DNA of 64,000 nt from Lagopus muta (lineage: Eukaryota > Chordata > Aves > Galliformes > Phasianidae), in NCBI RefSeq assembly GCF_023343835.1, contig NC_064444.1, positions 16,591,219 through 16,655,218 on the forward strand. The letters are read 5' to 3'. Below are positions 52,365 through 64,000 of this stretch, piece by piece. The translations under genes and the position numbers were made by a program. Numbering within the stretch: position 1 is the stretch's first letter; each line of letters opens with the position of its first letter. Below the pieces are notes generated by a model. That model was given only the letters and a program-made list of their open reading frames with translations, was not told where the DNA came from and searched no databases.

Positions 52365-54136
52365 CTAGGAACAGCAAAACTAGAAACAAGATTCAGATAT
52401 ACAAGATGTTGCATATTTTAACTAGTGCTGTTCTTTGATGACAAACAAGAATACATTAACTATACAGTCCAGATAGTCATTTTCAATTTGGGTCCTTCAA
52501 GACAGAGAGCTATTCTTCTAGAAGTGATCCAGCCTGGCTCCTTAGAAAAGGCAACACTTTTAGAGAAAGATCTGGACCACCATAAAAAGTTGCTCTACAA
52601 AATGAAGCACCCATAAGAATGAAAGCATCCAAAATCCAGTAACTGGAATTTAGTTCTAGTTCTTTTTTTAGGTATACAAATAAAACTGGTTTGGGCATCC
52701 AAACAGAAGCAGCTTTCAGAGGAGAAAGAACGCAAAATCTGAATTTAGATATTCAGACTGAAGTTTCAGCCTTCATTACCATTACAGCACTGTTGACTTC
52801 TGATGGATTAGCTACATTTTATTGATGATTACTTTCCTCTTACTCAGTTGATTAGTTCACTTCATGCCTATTTGATATTTGCTCTCTTCAAGGCTACTGA
52901 GGGTTTAAAACCTCTCTGCACATTTAGAAGCTGTGTCAGAATAACAGGATATTCTGTTGGGATCTCACAAATACAGTTTTTCCCTAAAATGCTCACGCTG
53001 TGCTCCCTGACACAGAATCTTCTTGTGATACAATCATTACTCAGACTTCATTCAGGAACTATTTTTCCCCCTCAAAGTGCTCCTGCATTCCAGGTATTTT
53101 GCCTAATTTATGCTTTGTTGTTTAAATATTTTTTTTCCTTCCTCTGTGCTCCACATCATAACCTGCATCTACCCAAAATGGACAGCACTGTGCCTAAAAC
53201 GCAGCACTGTTTCTCTTCCTTCTCCAGTGGCCCATCTGCTCTCCTTTTCTCTGGATAGCAATCCTGCTGCACAACACCAGCTGATATACAGTTCCAAAGA
53301 TTAAACCACAATAGAGATTTTGGAAAGATATGAAGGGAAGGAGAAGTTATTTCATAACCAACTGACAGTGAAGGGCGACTTGTTTGAAATGGTTTCGATG
53401 ACACGTCACAAACTGAATCTTCATACTGTTTATTTCTCTGGGCAGAAGCCAAACGTGTCTTTTGGAGGCAAAATATATTTCATATTTTTCTTGGATGTCC
53501 ACACCACAGAAAATATCTTTATGAAATTAGTCTCTCACCGTATATAACTTTGAAAAGCTTCCCATCTGGTTACCTGCTGTACAAGATATTTATTATATTG
53601 AACTATATTAAATTGGTTTTGAACATTTTGAATATTTTCCCTCTATGATGTCACCTTAAATAAAACATTTGGGCAGGTTTTAGAAAATGATACAAGAAAA
53701 TTTTAATTAAGTCATGCTTTCTCACTAATTTCTTGGAAATGAGCAACCTTTCATGAAGGTTTTTAATGGAGATTTTGCTGAACCACTTAAGAAAATCATC
53801 TCAGAATGAACACCCATCATTTACATGATTACCCAGAAGAGTATTTTAAACATCTCACAGACAGAAGCTGGTAATGTATTCCAAAACAAGAAGCTTTTTA
53901 CTGATGGCTGGCAGCAAAGTGTATTTCTTGATGCTTATTTTAACATTTTTGAAAATAAATTCCAAAATATTGAAAGGAACAACCTAACTCACAAATCCAG
54001 AAAGCTTAAAGATTTCAGAACAATTTCTCAGCAGACTTAAAAAGCCAAGGAGCTCCTTCCTTACAGTACCTGCCCTGCTAATACACTCATTCGTAGACAA
54101 TAACTTCTTTCACGCCCAAATTTTCCGTGCACTCAC

Positions 54137-54186
54137 CTAAATTTCCATGTTATTGAAGTGTACACATTAAGTACAGAGAGACAGAT
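54137..54186 (-). other. Candidate minus-strand exon (50 nt)
   Basis: On the minus strand the acceptor is CTTGCACCTACCCACAG and the donor is TTTAG|GTGAGTGCAC. One frame (ICLSVLNVYTSITWKF) is open from the first base, which suits the phase-0 end of the candidate exon at 54447-54483. No protein is recognised. Confidence 0.28.
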
Positions 54187-54446
54187 CTGTGGGTAGGTGC
54201 AAGTTTTCCTATCACCAAGTTAACCAGAAAAATAAATGCTAAGTATGATCTGGAGAACTTTAAAGCCAAATACAAGAAGAAATTCATAAATTTACAGCCA
54301 AACTAACTTCATTAGTTCTTCTCAGCCTTTGTGTTATTTTCTCAAGCCACGAGCATTTCTTCTGTCCACCAGGTGAATTCAAAAACTACCAACAAAGAGC
54401 AACAATCTTTAGAATGTGAGTGAGCGCCTACGAGTCCATCGGTTAC

Positions 54447-54483
54447 CTTGAAATAGCTGTAATCATCAAAACTTGGCAACACT
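54447..54483 (-). other. Candidate minus-strand exon (37 nt)
   Basis: On the minus strand the acceptor is CAGTTTTCTCCACTTCAG and the donor is TTCAAG|GTAACCGAT. One frame is open (VLPSFDDYSYFK) and ends in phase 0. It lies 260 bp from the next candidate exon, so the two could form a short intron. No protein is recognised. Confidence 0.28.
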
Positions 54484-54694
54484 CTGAAGTGGAGAAAACT
54501 GTCACAAATCAGGTTACAGTATTACACCTGTTATTTGCTACTAACTTCTGATTAAGAGGGGAGCCCAAAATTCAAGAACGAGCAAGTCAAAGAATTATCG
54601 TAAACTAATGATCATTCAGAAGTACAAAAGTCTCTAGATTTCATAGCTAAGCTGTAAGAAACAGTTTAGCACACTGGAAACACATCAATTCTGG

Positions 54695-54719
54695 TTTTTT
54701 TTTTTTTTTTTTTTTTTTT
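54695..54719 (+). repeat. T25 homopolymer
   Basis: An uninterrupted run of 25 T lies between CTGG and AATAAAGGG. It is a simple-sequence tract with no associated element. Confidence 0.95.
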
Positions 54720-57700
54720 AATAAAGGGAAGGTCTAAACTGCTTAAATGCAATAATGGAAGAACACATCTGCATTCCCAAAGTTGGACCGTTAAGAAGAA
54801 GGAATACACATGAGCAGATCCAGTCAGCTTGGGACACTGTAATTATGCTGGCCAATTGGAGATGAAAAACGATTCTTACAGCAATCTGGAGCACAGTCTA
54901 CCAGCTCAGCTAAGAACACTGCTTAAAACCTGACACAGTGAACAATTTGCTGAGACCTTGTCATCTTCAGTAATTAGAACAACAGATCAGAAACCGAAAA
55001 TAAATATTTGGTTCCTGCTTTGCTGTCTTTTATAGAGTACTACCAAGGAATTAAACAATGGACTGAGTGTCCTCAAACTAAGCTTTTATATGAGAGGAAA
55101 AAAAGGTACAAGAAAGTTATTTTAATGATGTTTTTTTATCTAAATGTAAGTTATTTGACTACACTCAACATTAGGGTAGCACTTCAACAATATACTGCTT
55201 TTTCATTAAGCAACTTGTAAGATAAGAGCACAAAAGTGATTAAAATGAAGCTTCTGGTGGTGCTGACAAAGGCTTTGTTATGATGTACCCAGTGGCAACA
55301 CTGAGCAGTATGGGTTTTTCTACCTCACAAAAGAAGTGAGCTGTCATGACCAAAAAAGATTTCAGATTACAATTATTGCATTTTTTCTCATGCTAAAGAA
55401 AAATAATTCTCATCCACAACCATTTAAAAAAAAAAAAAATCTCCCCTAAATCCAAGGTGGCCTCAAGGTAACCATGAACACCAAATAAGAATACCAACCA
55501 TCAAGCTCTAGCTGACCTCATGTCTTAATCTATGGCTATTTGCCTTCAGGTTCTAGAGTCCAATAAGTGACTCAGAATCAACGCAGCGAGGCTACACTAC
55601 AGGCCTCCAGCTCTTGATGGCAACTGCTACTCTGCTGTCATTCAAATCTAAGTTACTTTGAAAGTCAGGGTTTATTAGCTTGATTTAGACTGTATATTTA
55701 GGCAACTGAATTAAATGTAACTTTTTTTTAAGGATTTGTTATTTAACTGGTGCATACATTTCACTAAACTTAATTATAGGGCCTTTCAGAAACTGTGACT
55801 GAAATGCCACTTCACTAAAGAAGTTAAAACTAAGCACACAGCAGAACTTTAAGTACATTTGCTTTCTCTGGACTTAACCAGCAAAGCATCTGTTTATCAA
55901 TGCAACACTATGAATAGAAAAATTATTCCAACTTTCTTTTCATTATCAACTCTGACTCCTAATCACAACAGATTTATTTTAGACATCCTGAGTCCCCTTA
56001 CTCACTCCCAGCAGGACTGTTGAGATAATCAGTTTTCTTTACACACAAGACAGTTCCCTTATCATAAACATGGCACAGGCTTTTCTGTACTATCAAAAAT
56101 ATTTCCGACTTCAACTTTTCATTCCTCATGTAGACTTTACAATGAGGGTGTGATATAAACCTCATAAAGTTAAATTTAGCAGTAGGAAAATTAATTTCCT
56201 ACTGCGGGTTCTAATAAATATACAATTAAATCACAGTATTACTCAAAAAACATATCTCCATGGCAATGACAAAGCAGAGCCCACAGGCAGTAATTCCAAT
56301 ACCTACTCCAGAGCCTTAGTCTTCAGTACAGACTGCTTCCTGTGCTTCTTTCGCTTTCTGTTCTATTGAATTCACTTACATGATTTCCAACAATATCACA
56401 CAATATCGTAACAAACTGAGCTCCACTTTATTTCTGGCAGCACAACAGCTGAGGTCTCCTTTTGCAAAGCCAACCTGAACATCTTCCTGGATTCCCTCAA
56501 GCTTTGAGGATTACCAGAAAAAGGGTGGATTGTCTGAATAAGGCCTTTAAGCACATCTCCTTATGTAGTTATGTCTCTCACATCTACAACTGTTTTCAAT
56601 TTTTGCTCCTCATTTGTTAACCGTCCCTCATAAAAACATCTCCAGATAACTTAGAATGAACTGCTTTTGCAAGTCAGCCTATTTTTTCTGTGTATTTGAT
56701 ATCTACCTTTGAACAGCAGTAAACAAACCATCACAACTACTTACACAGAGTAATACGCCATGGAATCACTAACTGATAATTAATTTACCTTCAAATGAAG
56801 AACCATAAAAAAGCTATGGAGCCCATCTCGGAACAACTTCTGGTACTTTTTATGTGAACTGGAAGGTCTAAAAAGGTATTTAAATACTGACTACTTAAGG
56901 GAAGATGAAGGCTGTCCCCAAGAAGCACTTATTTCATGGTTTATTGTGCTTTTGAACACTTAACATGCTTTATTTTCTACATATCCTTTCAATTAAATGA
57001 GGTTGTTATTACATCTGGCTGCGTCATTTATTTTAGCTACTCCACTTGGCATTTTTTTGTTATCAGCTAGACAGAGCTTTCATTTTTTTCAGTTTACTTC
57101 TTTGCAAGGCACCGTGACCCACACGGCTATAATTTACTGAGAATGAGAAAACTGAGGCAGCGAGGCTGAATTGTGACATCTGCTGTTCTTTCAAGTAATA
57201 AAAGCAACAACAACCATTAGAACTATAGTTGGGCAACCCTTACAATGATCAGAGATCCTTTGGAATACACAATTATATGCTTACTAATACAACAAACTGA
57301 AAACAAGCAATACATTGAGGTACCCTTAGAAAATAACATCAGTAATCTTTTTCTTCTGTTCCTTTGTAAGGTTTATTTTTCATTCCTCCTCCTGCTGAAA
57401 TAAATGCTGAAATTCCACTGAAACTGGGAAGGAAGTTAATCTTTCTGGCCTTCTCCACACCTATTTTTTACTTGTACAAGAAAATGAGTGTTACAGTCTG
57501 CAGGGTAAGCAGGCTGGTTGCTGTTGACAACAGCACACCACATCTGCTGTTATCAGACAGCGGGATCCATGAATTTAGTTATTCAGCTGTACTCAAATGC
57601 CTAATGGTGGTCCATACAAGGCCTTTAAGAACTTTTTTTATTTGATTCAGGTCACTCTACATTTACTTCTGTCCAAAGCTACTTGGAACTCTATCTTATT

Positions 57701-59309
57701 TAGCACAGGCAGACCTAACTCCAGTTCTCAAGAATTTTTACATGAATCTGGAAGCAAAGTCATGTTTGTTCTTCAATTTCAGTGCCCAAAAAGTTATAGT
57801 TCAGGACTATGGGCAGGAAAGAAAGGAAGAAAGGTGAGAGATCTGAGTTACAACTTACCTAATTTGCCTGCAATACATACAGAGTTGTTTACACTAAATC
57901 CTTTAATTGTTAGATGATGTGAACTGTATTACTATTTGAAACAACATATGTTGCTGTTTGAAATAATACATTTAGATTCCCACAACTATTTTGATTATAC
58001 TTTAGACATGTCTTTCAAATCAACCATTTCAAGCAATTACTGCTTTACTAGGGCCCTTTCAGCTAAAAACAGAACAAACATGGCTTCATCAGGGTCATGG
58101 TGGACGGAAATAAAGCACAATCAGGAGGCAGTTGCAGCGGGCATCTTCCATTTAAGCAAACTCAATGGTACTAACTCCTGGTCCTGTGATTTGCGATGCT
58201 TTACAGCTACATAAACACCTGAAAGTTTTCCTCACATACAGTTTATCTCTGCTAGGCTCTCTATTATTTCAAGTTCCCTGCAACCCCAGATATAGCATCT
58301 CCTAGCTCCAAAATACCACATGTCCGTCTCTGAGGATGCTCTTTCTACGGTTATTTGTTATAGGAAATGATGAAAGGAAGAAATTCTTTTTTTCCCAATT
58401 TATTTTTGACTACACCCAAAACTCAGTTTTAATAATCATGAGTCATTATTCAAAGGGAAGCATTTGCCTTGTAGTTCCACAAATACTTCCCACACCTACC
58501 ATCCCAGTCAAATGAAAGTCCTAACAGAGTAAATACCACCTTCAGCTTATTGACCATACTTTGCTACAAATGCGTAAAGATGAGAACTTCAGGTAGAGCA
58601 CTGTGAATACAGAATTGTTTTTTAAGTTGTGAAAACTCTGCATTAAGTTACTTCAGGAAGTAACTTAGCAGTTCTAATGTAGCAAAGATGAGAATGATTA
58701 CTCAGGTGTTCCACACCTTACTTATGCTGTGATCAAATTACTACGCCAGTTGCATATAATGTAGCAGGAACGCACTACAACACAAATCAAATACTTTGAA
58801 TCTAAAAATCACTTTGCAACGTGCAGCACCAGTCTGTACCAGCTTCTGACCTCTTCAAAAGAGCTGCAGAAGTGAGCTTGCTCAGTACTCTGACTGCATG
58901 ACCAGCTGCTATCACAGAAGCCTGTTACATGGCTGTTCTAAGAACTATCTAAAAAGCATATGAAAGGGGAAATCATTGCAATATCTACCTTTTTAAAGAA
59001 AGAAAGAAACAGTAAATCGGATATTTTCCACATCACTAGCTTAGAACATAGAACACAGGGATTAAGATGAACCAAAGGAAGGTTTTGCTAACACAAGTAA
59101 ATAAACTATTCTGCTTACTTTAGTTCAGTTGTCCTACTTGGTAGTTTGCAGTACAATTGCTAAAAGCTATCTCCTAGACATCAGTGATGGCTGGGCATCA
59201 GTTTCAAAGTAGCAACAGCAGGGGAGGGCACATGACCATAACTGGAGAATTCTAAGCTCCTCTCTACAAAGAGAAAGCTGAAGCAACACTTAACATTCTC
59301 ACCTTCTAG

Positions 59310-59379
59310 CACTGCAAAATCCCGGAAGGCAAAAAAAAAAGCACAAAGCCGCAAAACAGAGCCCTCAGTGCTGCTCAAG
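59310..59379 (+). other. Candidate plus-strand exon (70 nt)
   Basis: A good acceptor (CATTCTCACCTTCTAG) precedes the segment and a good donor (CTCAAG|GTGAGACTC) follows. It lies 0.7 kb left of the CpG island and on the opposite strand to most other candidates. No homology is recognised. Confidence 0.2.
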
Positions 59380-59910
59380 GTGAGACTCAAACTTCTGAAT
59401 CAATTTGTTGGCCTTCCACTTCTTTTTTGAAACAGAATCTGTCACAGTCATCACAAAAACCCTAGGTTTTCTAATTAAAAACATGCTCAGTAACCACTTC
59501 TTTTGACATGCAACTGAACAATTTCTGTTTGGAAACATAGCATCAGTTCATCTGTAAATTAACTAATGACACCCTGCATCATAAAGTGTATCATAATCAT
59601 CTGAAGAACCCTGTATAAACACTGGTGTGAAAGATGTCTTTTTGAAAGGCAGATGCAATTGGGTTACTGTATTTTTGCAACATGTTTGTAGAGCTTTGCT
59701 TTTTTATTAACAGGGCAGCATCCTGACCTCATTTAGTTGTTTTTACGCGTATTCTAAGTTATAAACCTTGGTGGGAGAGAGGAAGGGCATCTGGGAAAGG
59801 AGTACAGCCTTCAGGATTTTCTCTGGGACCACGATTATAACACCACTTATTTTTCCCTAAACATGCCTGTAAATGCACAGAAGAATCCTAGGATCTTAGA
59901 CTTCTGAATA

Positions 59911-59949
59911 GATACACACACATATATATACATAATACATATATATACA
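59911..59949. repeat. AC/AT dinucleotide-rich tract
   Basis: ATACACACACATATATATAC is followed by a second ATATATATAC block, an imperfect microsatellite at the left edge of the CpG island. Confidence 0.85.
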
Positions 59950-60247
59950 ATGTTTAGTGTTTTTTTTTTTTGCCTCCTAAGAGGCAAGAGGCACAGACTG
60001 CCCGCAGACGACACACCAGCGAGGGGCGACCTCGGGCCCACTAACGCCGGGCGGGAGGAGCGCCGCTCTGAGGCACAAAGCTGCACAAAGCGCAGCTCCG
60101 TCCGCGCCCCGCCCGAAAGCGGCAGCACCAGCGCTTTTCCCAGCGCCCGAGCCGCAAAGCCACCGCCCCTCGGAGAGCCTGGAACCCACCGCCCCCTCCC
60201 GGCGCGGCGTCACCCAGCCGAGCACCTCCGCGCACCGCACGCGCCAA

Positions 60248-60260
60248 GACTACAACTCCC
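60248..60260 (+). promoter_or_regulatory. ZNF143/STAF-type promoter element
   Basis: GACTACAACTCCC closely matches the ACTACAATTCCC core common in CpG-island promoters, often bidirectional ones, and bound by ZNF143. It sits centrally in the island. Confidence 0.6.
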
Positions 60261-60499
60261 CGCAGCCCCCGGGAGCAGGGCCGCGTCTGCACCGCGGGGC
60301 CGCCTGGGAAGCGCGATCACTCCCGCCCTTCTGCTCGGCCGCCGCCCGCGGGCCGGGTCCCCGCCTGCGGCCGGCGCTGGGCGGGGCGGCCGCAGAGGCG
60401 CGTAGCCAGGCGGGGAGGAGGGGGAGGGAAGGGGAGGCGGCGCGGCCCTCCCGCGCCCAGGGGCGGGGAGCGCGGCGCCGGCCCCGCCTGTGGCGCTCC

Positions 60500-60693
60500 G
60501 TGGAGCTGTTCAGCGCCCAGGTGCTGAGTCTCCCCCCGGCTCACGGAGGCTCCGGCGGCTCTCCCTTCTCACCGCTTCCCGGCGCGGCTATGGCTCCGGC
60601 GCTCAACCGCCCGCTCGGGGCACTCTGAGCGCCGCGCCCCGGCGCAGATGCGGCAGATCCAGGCGCCCCTGGTTCCGCGGGGGGACGCGGCAG
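60500..60693 (+). other. Probable first exon of a rightward gene (start approximate)
   Basis: The exon is inferred from the donor GCAG|GTAAAGCC at 60694 within the CpG island; the 5' end cannot be read from sequence. It contains a short upstream frame at 60590 (MAPALNRPLGAL, then stop) and an ATG at 60648 (MRQIQAPLVPRGDAA) open to the donor in phase 1. Neither resembles a protein I know, so the exon may be untranslated. Gene order in mammals (PLA2G15 then SLC7A6, same strand, non-coding first exon) makes SLC7A6 a candidate, but no coding sequence confirms it. Confidence 0.45.
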
Positions 60694-60860
60694 GTAAAGC
60701 CTCACCCTCTCCGCCCATCCGCATTGCATCCGCGGCCCCTCGTCCCTCCGCTCGCGAGGCCGTTGCCGAGTCGAGGCGAGCCGGCGGGCAGAAGCGTGCA
60801 CCGCGAGGGGGACCGCGAGGAACAAAGCGGTGCAGTGCATACGCTTTTTAAGTAGTTTCG

Positions 60861-63800
60861 TTGTTTTAATTTCCGGGAGGTGGGGAACGGCGAAGAGATA
60901 AAAGGTTCTTACTGCAAATATCTGTGCTTAGCTACATGTAAGAAAAGAACTAACTCGATTAATCTGCTGCTGGCACCGTACTTGTGTTCTCGTGGCTCAG
61001 CACCAAAAAGAAAATTAAATGCAGCATTTGTCATACAGGTATTGCTACAGTCAAGTCTGCAAAATGGTTTCCTTGAATACCCTCCTTGGCTGTACGTAGT
61101 GCTTGTATAGATTTTGCACAGCAATAATTACCTGCATATTTCTACATGGATTATTAGCCACACTGAGGAGCTGGGGCACACAGCAGAAGGTCAGAGGCAG
61201 ACCAGCATATATAGTGGTCCTGTAACAAAGTGTCAGAAAGGGGAAGAAAAAATCCCACTATATATGACCAAAAAATAAGTTACATCCTAAGTGAAGTCAT
61301 TTGCAGCCAAGCATGGTGCTGCTATGCATGATGCTTCAGGCTTCTTCTTAGTGCTGAGTGATGAGGTAGGGAATGGAGCGAGAACATTAGATGTGCACAA
61401 TCAAGCAGCAAGTGTTCTTAACTGTGTGCATGTGGAGTAGCTTCTGTTGTCAATGCATTGGTGATTGTTCCTTAACTATCAAAAGATGGCATATTTTACC
61501 TCAGAGCAGGATGTAGCTGTATTTTCTGTTGTGTTGGTAATACAGATTTACTTCATTTCTGAGTGGCATGGGAAGGGGGAAGCTGGCAAAAGGGAAATTC
61601 AGCACTTTCCTTGGGTGTGGAATATAAAAAGCAACTTTAAATGAGCAGAATGCATGCAGCCAGAGCAGGAACTTGAATAGGTTCTGTGCTGACTTCAACA
61701 GGAAACCTGAGAACTAAACTAGGAGTTTAAAAAAAAGCTTCCTTGAGATAACCAAGATGTAAAGAGTACAGTAATAATGCACTGTATCAAGAAAGATGTG
61801 CTCCCCACATTACCATATCATGCATTAAGACCAGAAGAATGCCATCAGGCAATTGCTGGGGTCAGTAAGGCAGGTATTTAAAAGCAAGTTGATGAGACTC
61901 ACAATAGTTGTCATGCTATTAAAAATTGCCTAAATGTACATAGAAACTTCACACTTCTCATTTTTTCTTTTTTAATTCATCATTTTAAGATCTGGATATG
62001 CAACTTGTTTCCAGTAGAGAATGCATTTATTTTGTGTTATCTAGGCAGCAGTTTAACAGTTTCTGTGTATAATAAGAAGAGTTGGACACCATCTCACAGT
62101 CCTTGCATATCCAAAAAACCCCTCTACAGTAAGAACGCTGAACAAGCAAGGCATAACATCAGGTTCTCAGAAGTAGCCTTCTAAGAATCAAGTTAACAAT
62201 TACAGTAGCATACTACTGTAAGATTAAAAACCAATTTGTGCTTATGACTGCATGCAAGGCAGGCTTCCCCCTCACCCACCCCCCTGACCAATTTGAAAAT
62301 GATTTCCTCACACAGCTCCTCCCCAGCTCTGGCTTTTAGCCTCTGTACCACAGAAGCCTCAGAGCATGTGATCAGCTCTATGTGACTTAAGTTATGTTAT
62401 TGATTTTTTCTACCATGAACAATTACTATGGAGCGACAAGTCAACCATTTTGATCTTTACAGACCTAGCTCTGTTTAGCAGTGCTATCCTTAGCACACAC
62501 ATCCTAACCCAGCCTGCATACCTCAAAGTAGCAGTTAGCTTCAAAATTAAAGGGCACTGTTAAACCTTAAAATAGATTTTCTTTTGGGGTAGGAATGAAA
62601 GAGGCTTAATACCAGAATTGCATTCTAGAGATTTTCATTGCTGTTGCCTGAAACAACCCTTGAGGAGCTACTGAAATACCAGAAGGGCTGAACAGCGTGC
62701 TCTGACCACACCCCTACATTGCCATAATCATCAACTGAGACTCTGCTTGTTGCCACACGGATATTTTTACCTGGTCAGTTAGAACAAAGACAAAGATTCT
62801 TTGTACTTATTAAAAGCAGGCTATCCTAGCTTCATTAAGCCAATGATCTACTCTTAAAATATTTTTAAAAGGATGCTTCTATTACTCCAACATTGCTTAT
62901 GCTAAAGCCTATCACAAGTAGAACATGTTGTTTGCTGACATGCCAGCTTGGGCAATAAGCAAATATTTTTCCGATTTAGAATCCACTGACTTTTCCCATT
63001 CAGTTATCATGCATTAAGGACAGTGCAGAAAATCTCAAGTTGCAAGCTCTTCATGGAAATGTTTGTTTTATCTTTTGTAGTGGACTGCTGAAGTCATGGA
63101 AATATTTTATTACACTTAAGTCCATTTTTCAGAAAGTCTTGAGCAAAAATGCTTGCTACAGTCACATTATATAGCAATATTGCAAGTTTTGCTTTTAACA
63201 TCAAAATCTCTATAAGCAAAATTGGTATGAAAATGTTTAAGTTAAAAATCAGCATGTGTCAATGGAAAGCAAACGAGTGGTTCTTTACTGCTAACTGTAT
63301 AAGGGAGCAAAGAAACACATACCTTTACAAAAGAGAACCAAGGTACCCTGTGTTACCACAAAAAAAAAACCATTTAGCATGCTCTTCTATTCCCTTCATT
63401 ATGGTTGAGATAGTGCATTACCTTCATATAACTCTGGAAAGAGGTAAAAAAAAAAAAAAAAAAAAAAAACCAACATACTGTGTAGTGCCAGTTTGCTGCT
63501 TCCATTTCAGCAATGCTTGCCATTAAGTACAACTAGATTATACATATCCCCCATGAATGACCTTAAATTGTCAGTACGATGCTCCCAGCTCCACTCTTTA
63601 AAAGGCATTTAAATGCACCATGCAATGAACAGTTACTGAACTGCTTTCTCTTACAAGAAAGGGCCTGTACGTTTGAAGCAAGTCAGCAAGTAATAGTATC
63701 AGTAATTTTTGAAAGCATGCCTCCTAACTTGAAGATTTACCTATGGACTCTAAGTATTCGTAGTAAGTTCTCCGCCATGCTCAGAAGTAAACAGAAGAAA

Positions 63801-64000
63801 ATCATGGCTGCTCTACAAGCATGACTGCTATAATCGTGTACTGTCATGTACTGCAGTTCAAAGTCACTGTAAAAATCTGGGAGAATGAACATCAGAACAT
63901 GGGTGAACTGTGAAGTTCTTGCACAGAGGAAGAGTCTAATCTGTGCTGACATTATAATGCTGACAACAATTTGTGCAAAAATACTCCTAGTTTGGGAATT
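60861..64000 (+). other. Probable first intron of the rightward gene
   Basis: After the donor at 60694 the sequence returns to AT-rich with no recognisable coding exon or transposon. An A24 homopolymer lies at 63446-63469. Confidence 0.45.
63446..63469 (+). repeat. A24 homopolymer
   Basis: An uninterrupted run of 24 A follows AGAGGT. There is no retroelement body upstream, so it is a simple tract. Confidence 0.95.

Larger units (their letters stand above)
51126..59984. other. Non-coding stretch left of the CpG island
   Basis: No transposon or known coding exon is recognised. It holds exon-like segments at 52299-52364, 54137-54186 and 54447-54483 (minus strand) and 59310-59379 (plus strand), long T-runs (T24 at 51559-51582 and T25 at 54695-54719), and a strong minus-strand donor (TTAG|GTAAGTTGTA) at 57857-57858 without a clear matching acceptor. 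Confidence 0.5.
59985..60860. promoter_or_regulatory. CpG island promoter, possibly bidirectional
   Basis: Base composition changes abruptly from AT-rich to very GC-rich with dense CpG. GC boxes are visible (GGGGCGGGG near 60460, GGCGGGGCGGCC near 60380, CGCCCCGCCC near 60103). There is no TATA box. A ZNF143-type site lies at 60248. A rightward splice donor lies at 60694 (GCAG|GTAAAG). Leftward donors also exist (minus-strand GCG|GTGAGAAG at 60572 and TGG|GTGACG near 60210), so transcription in both directions is plausible. This is a housekeeping-type promoter. The open frames across it are GC-rich artefacts. Confidence 0.9.

Noticed and set aside
59950..60855. Several long open frames on both strands at 60 kb
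   Set aside because: High GC content makes stops rare in a CpG island; compositions are Ala/Arg/Pro-rich and unlike known proteins.
1..64000. CRISPR arrays, tRNA, rRNA and retroviral LTR structures
   Set aside because: I saw no spaced direct repeats, no cloverleaf with A and B boxes, and no paired LTR or gag-pol remnants.

Overview
The window looks like a bird genome, probably a galliform (inference). It is AT-rich and intron-poor in recognisable coding sequence. It carries about a dozen fragments of CR1, the avian LINE, many ending in the diagnostic ATTCTRTGA tail. It also holds two copies of a roughly 0.55-kb mariner-like element that resembles the chicken Galluhop/Mariner1_GG family. Only one protein-coding exon can be named with confidence.

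Layout. 1-3176 is most simply the last intron of PLA2G15. 3177-3688 is the terminal coding exon of PLA2G15 (lysosomal phospholipase A2, + strand), with the catalytic Asp and His and a disulfide pair. 3689 to about 7090 is its probable 3' UTR, ending at an AATAAA (7067) with a GU-rich downstream element. From about 7.1 to 59.9 kb there is no recognisable protein-coding exon. This 53-kb stretch holds CR1 fragments at 12.1-12.9, 15.7, 26.7, 30.6, 37.6-38.1, 46.9 and 49.0-51.1 kb, the two mariner-like copies at 23.1 and 25.9 kb, simple repeats, and exon-like segments bounded by strong splice signals, mostly on the minus strand. 59.98-60.86 kb is a strong CpG island with GC boxes and a ZNF143-type site. 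Its plus strand has a first-exon splice donor at 60694, and minus-strand donors also occur, so it may be a bidirectional promoter. 60.9-64 kb would be the first intron of the rightward gene.

Interpretation. In mammals the gene directly downstream of PLA2G15 in the same orientation is SLC7A6, whose first exon is non-coding. A rightward first exon in the 60.5-kb island would fit that order, but no SLC7A6 coding sequence lies in the window, so this stays an inference. The most interesting unexplained signal is a series of minus-strand exon-like segments between 17 and 54 kb. Several have stops in all frames, which suggests a long spliced non-coding RNA running leftward from the island. A second signal is a set of near-perfect RFX X-box palindromes in the same interval. 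Both need transcript or chromatin data. Exon-like segments also turn up on the plus strand, so chance matches are expected. No CRISPR array, tRNA, rRNA, retroviral LTR or other new system could be supported.
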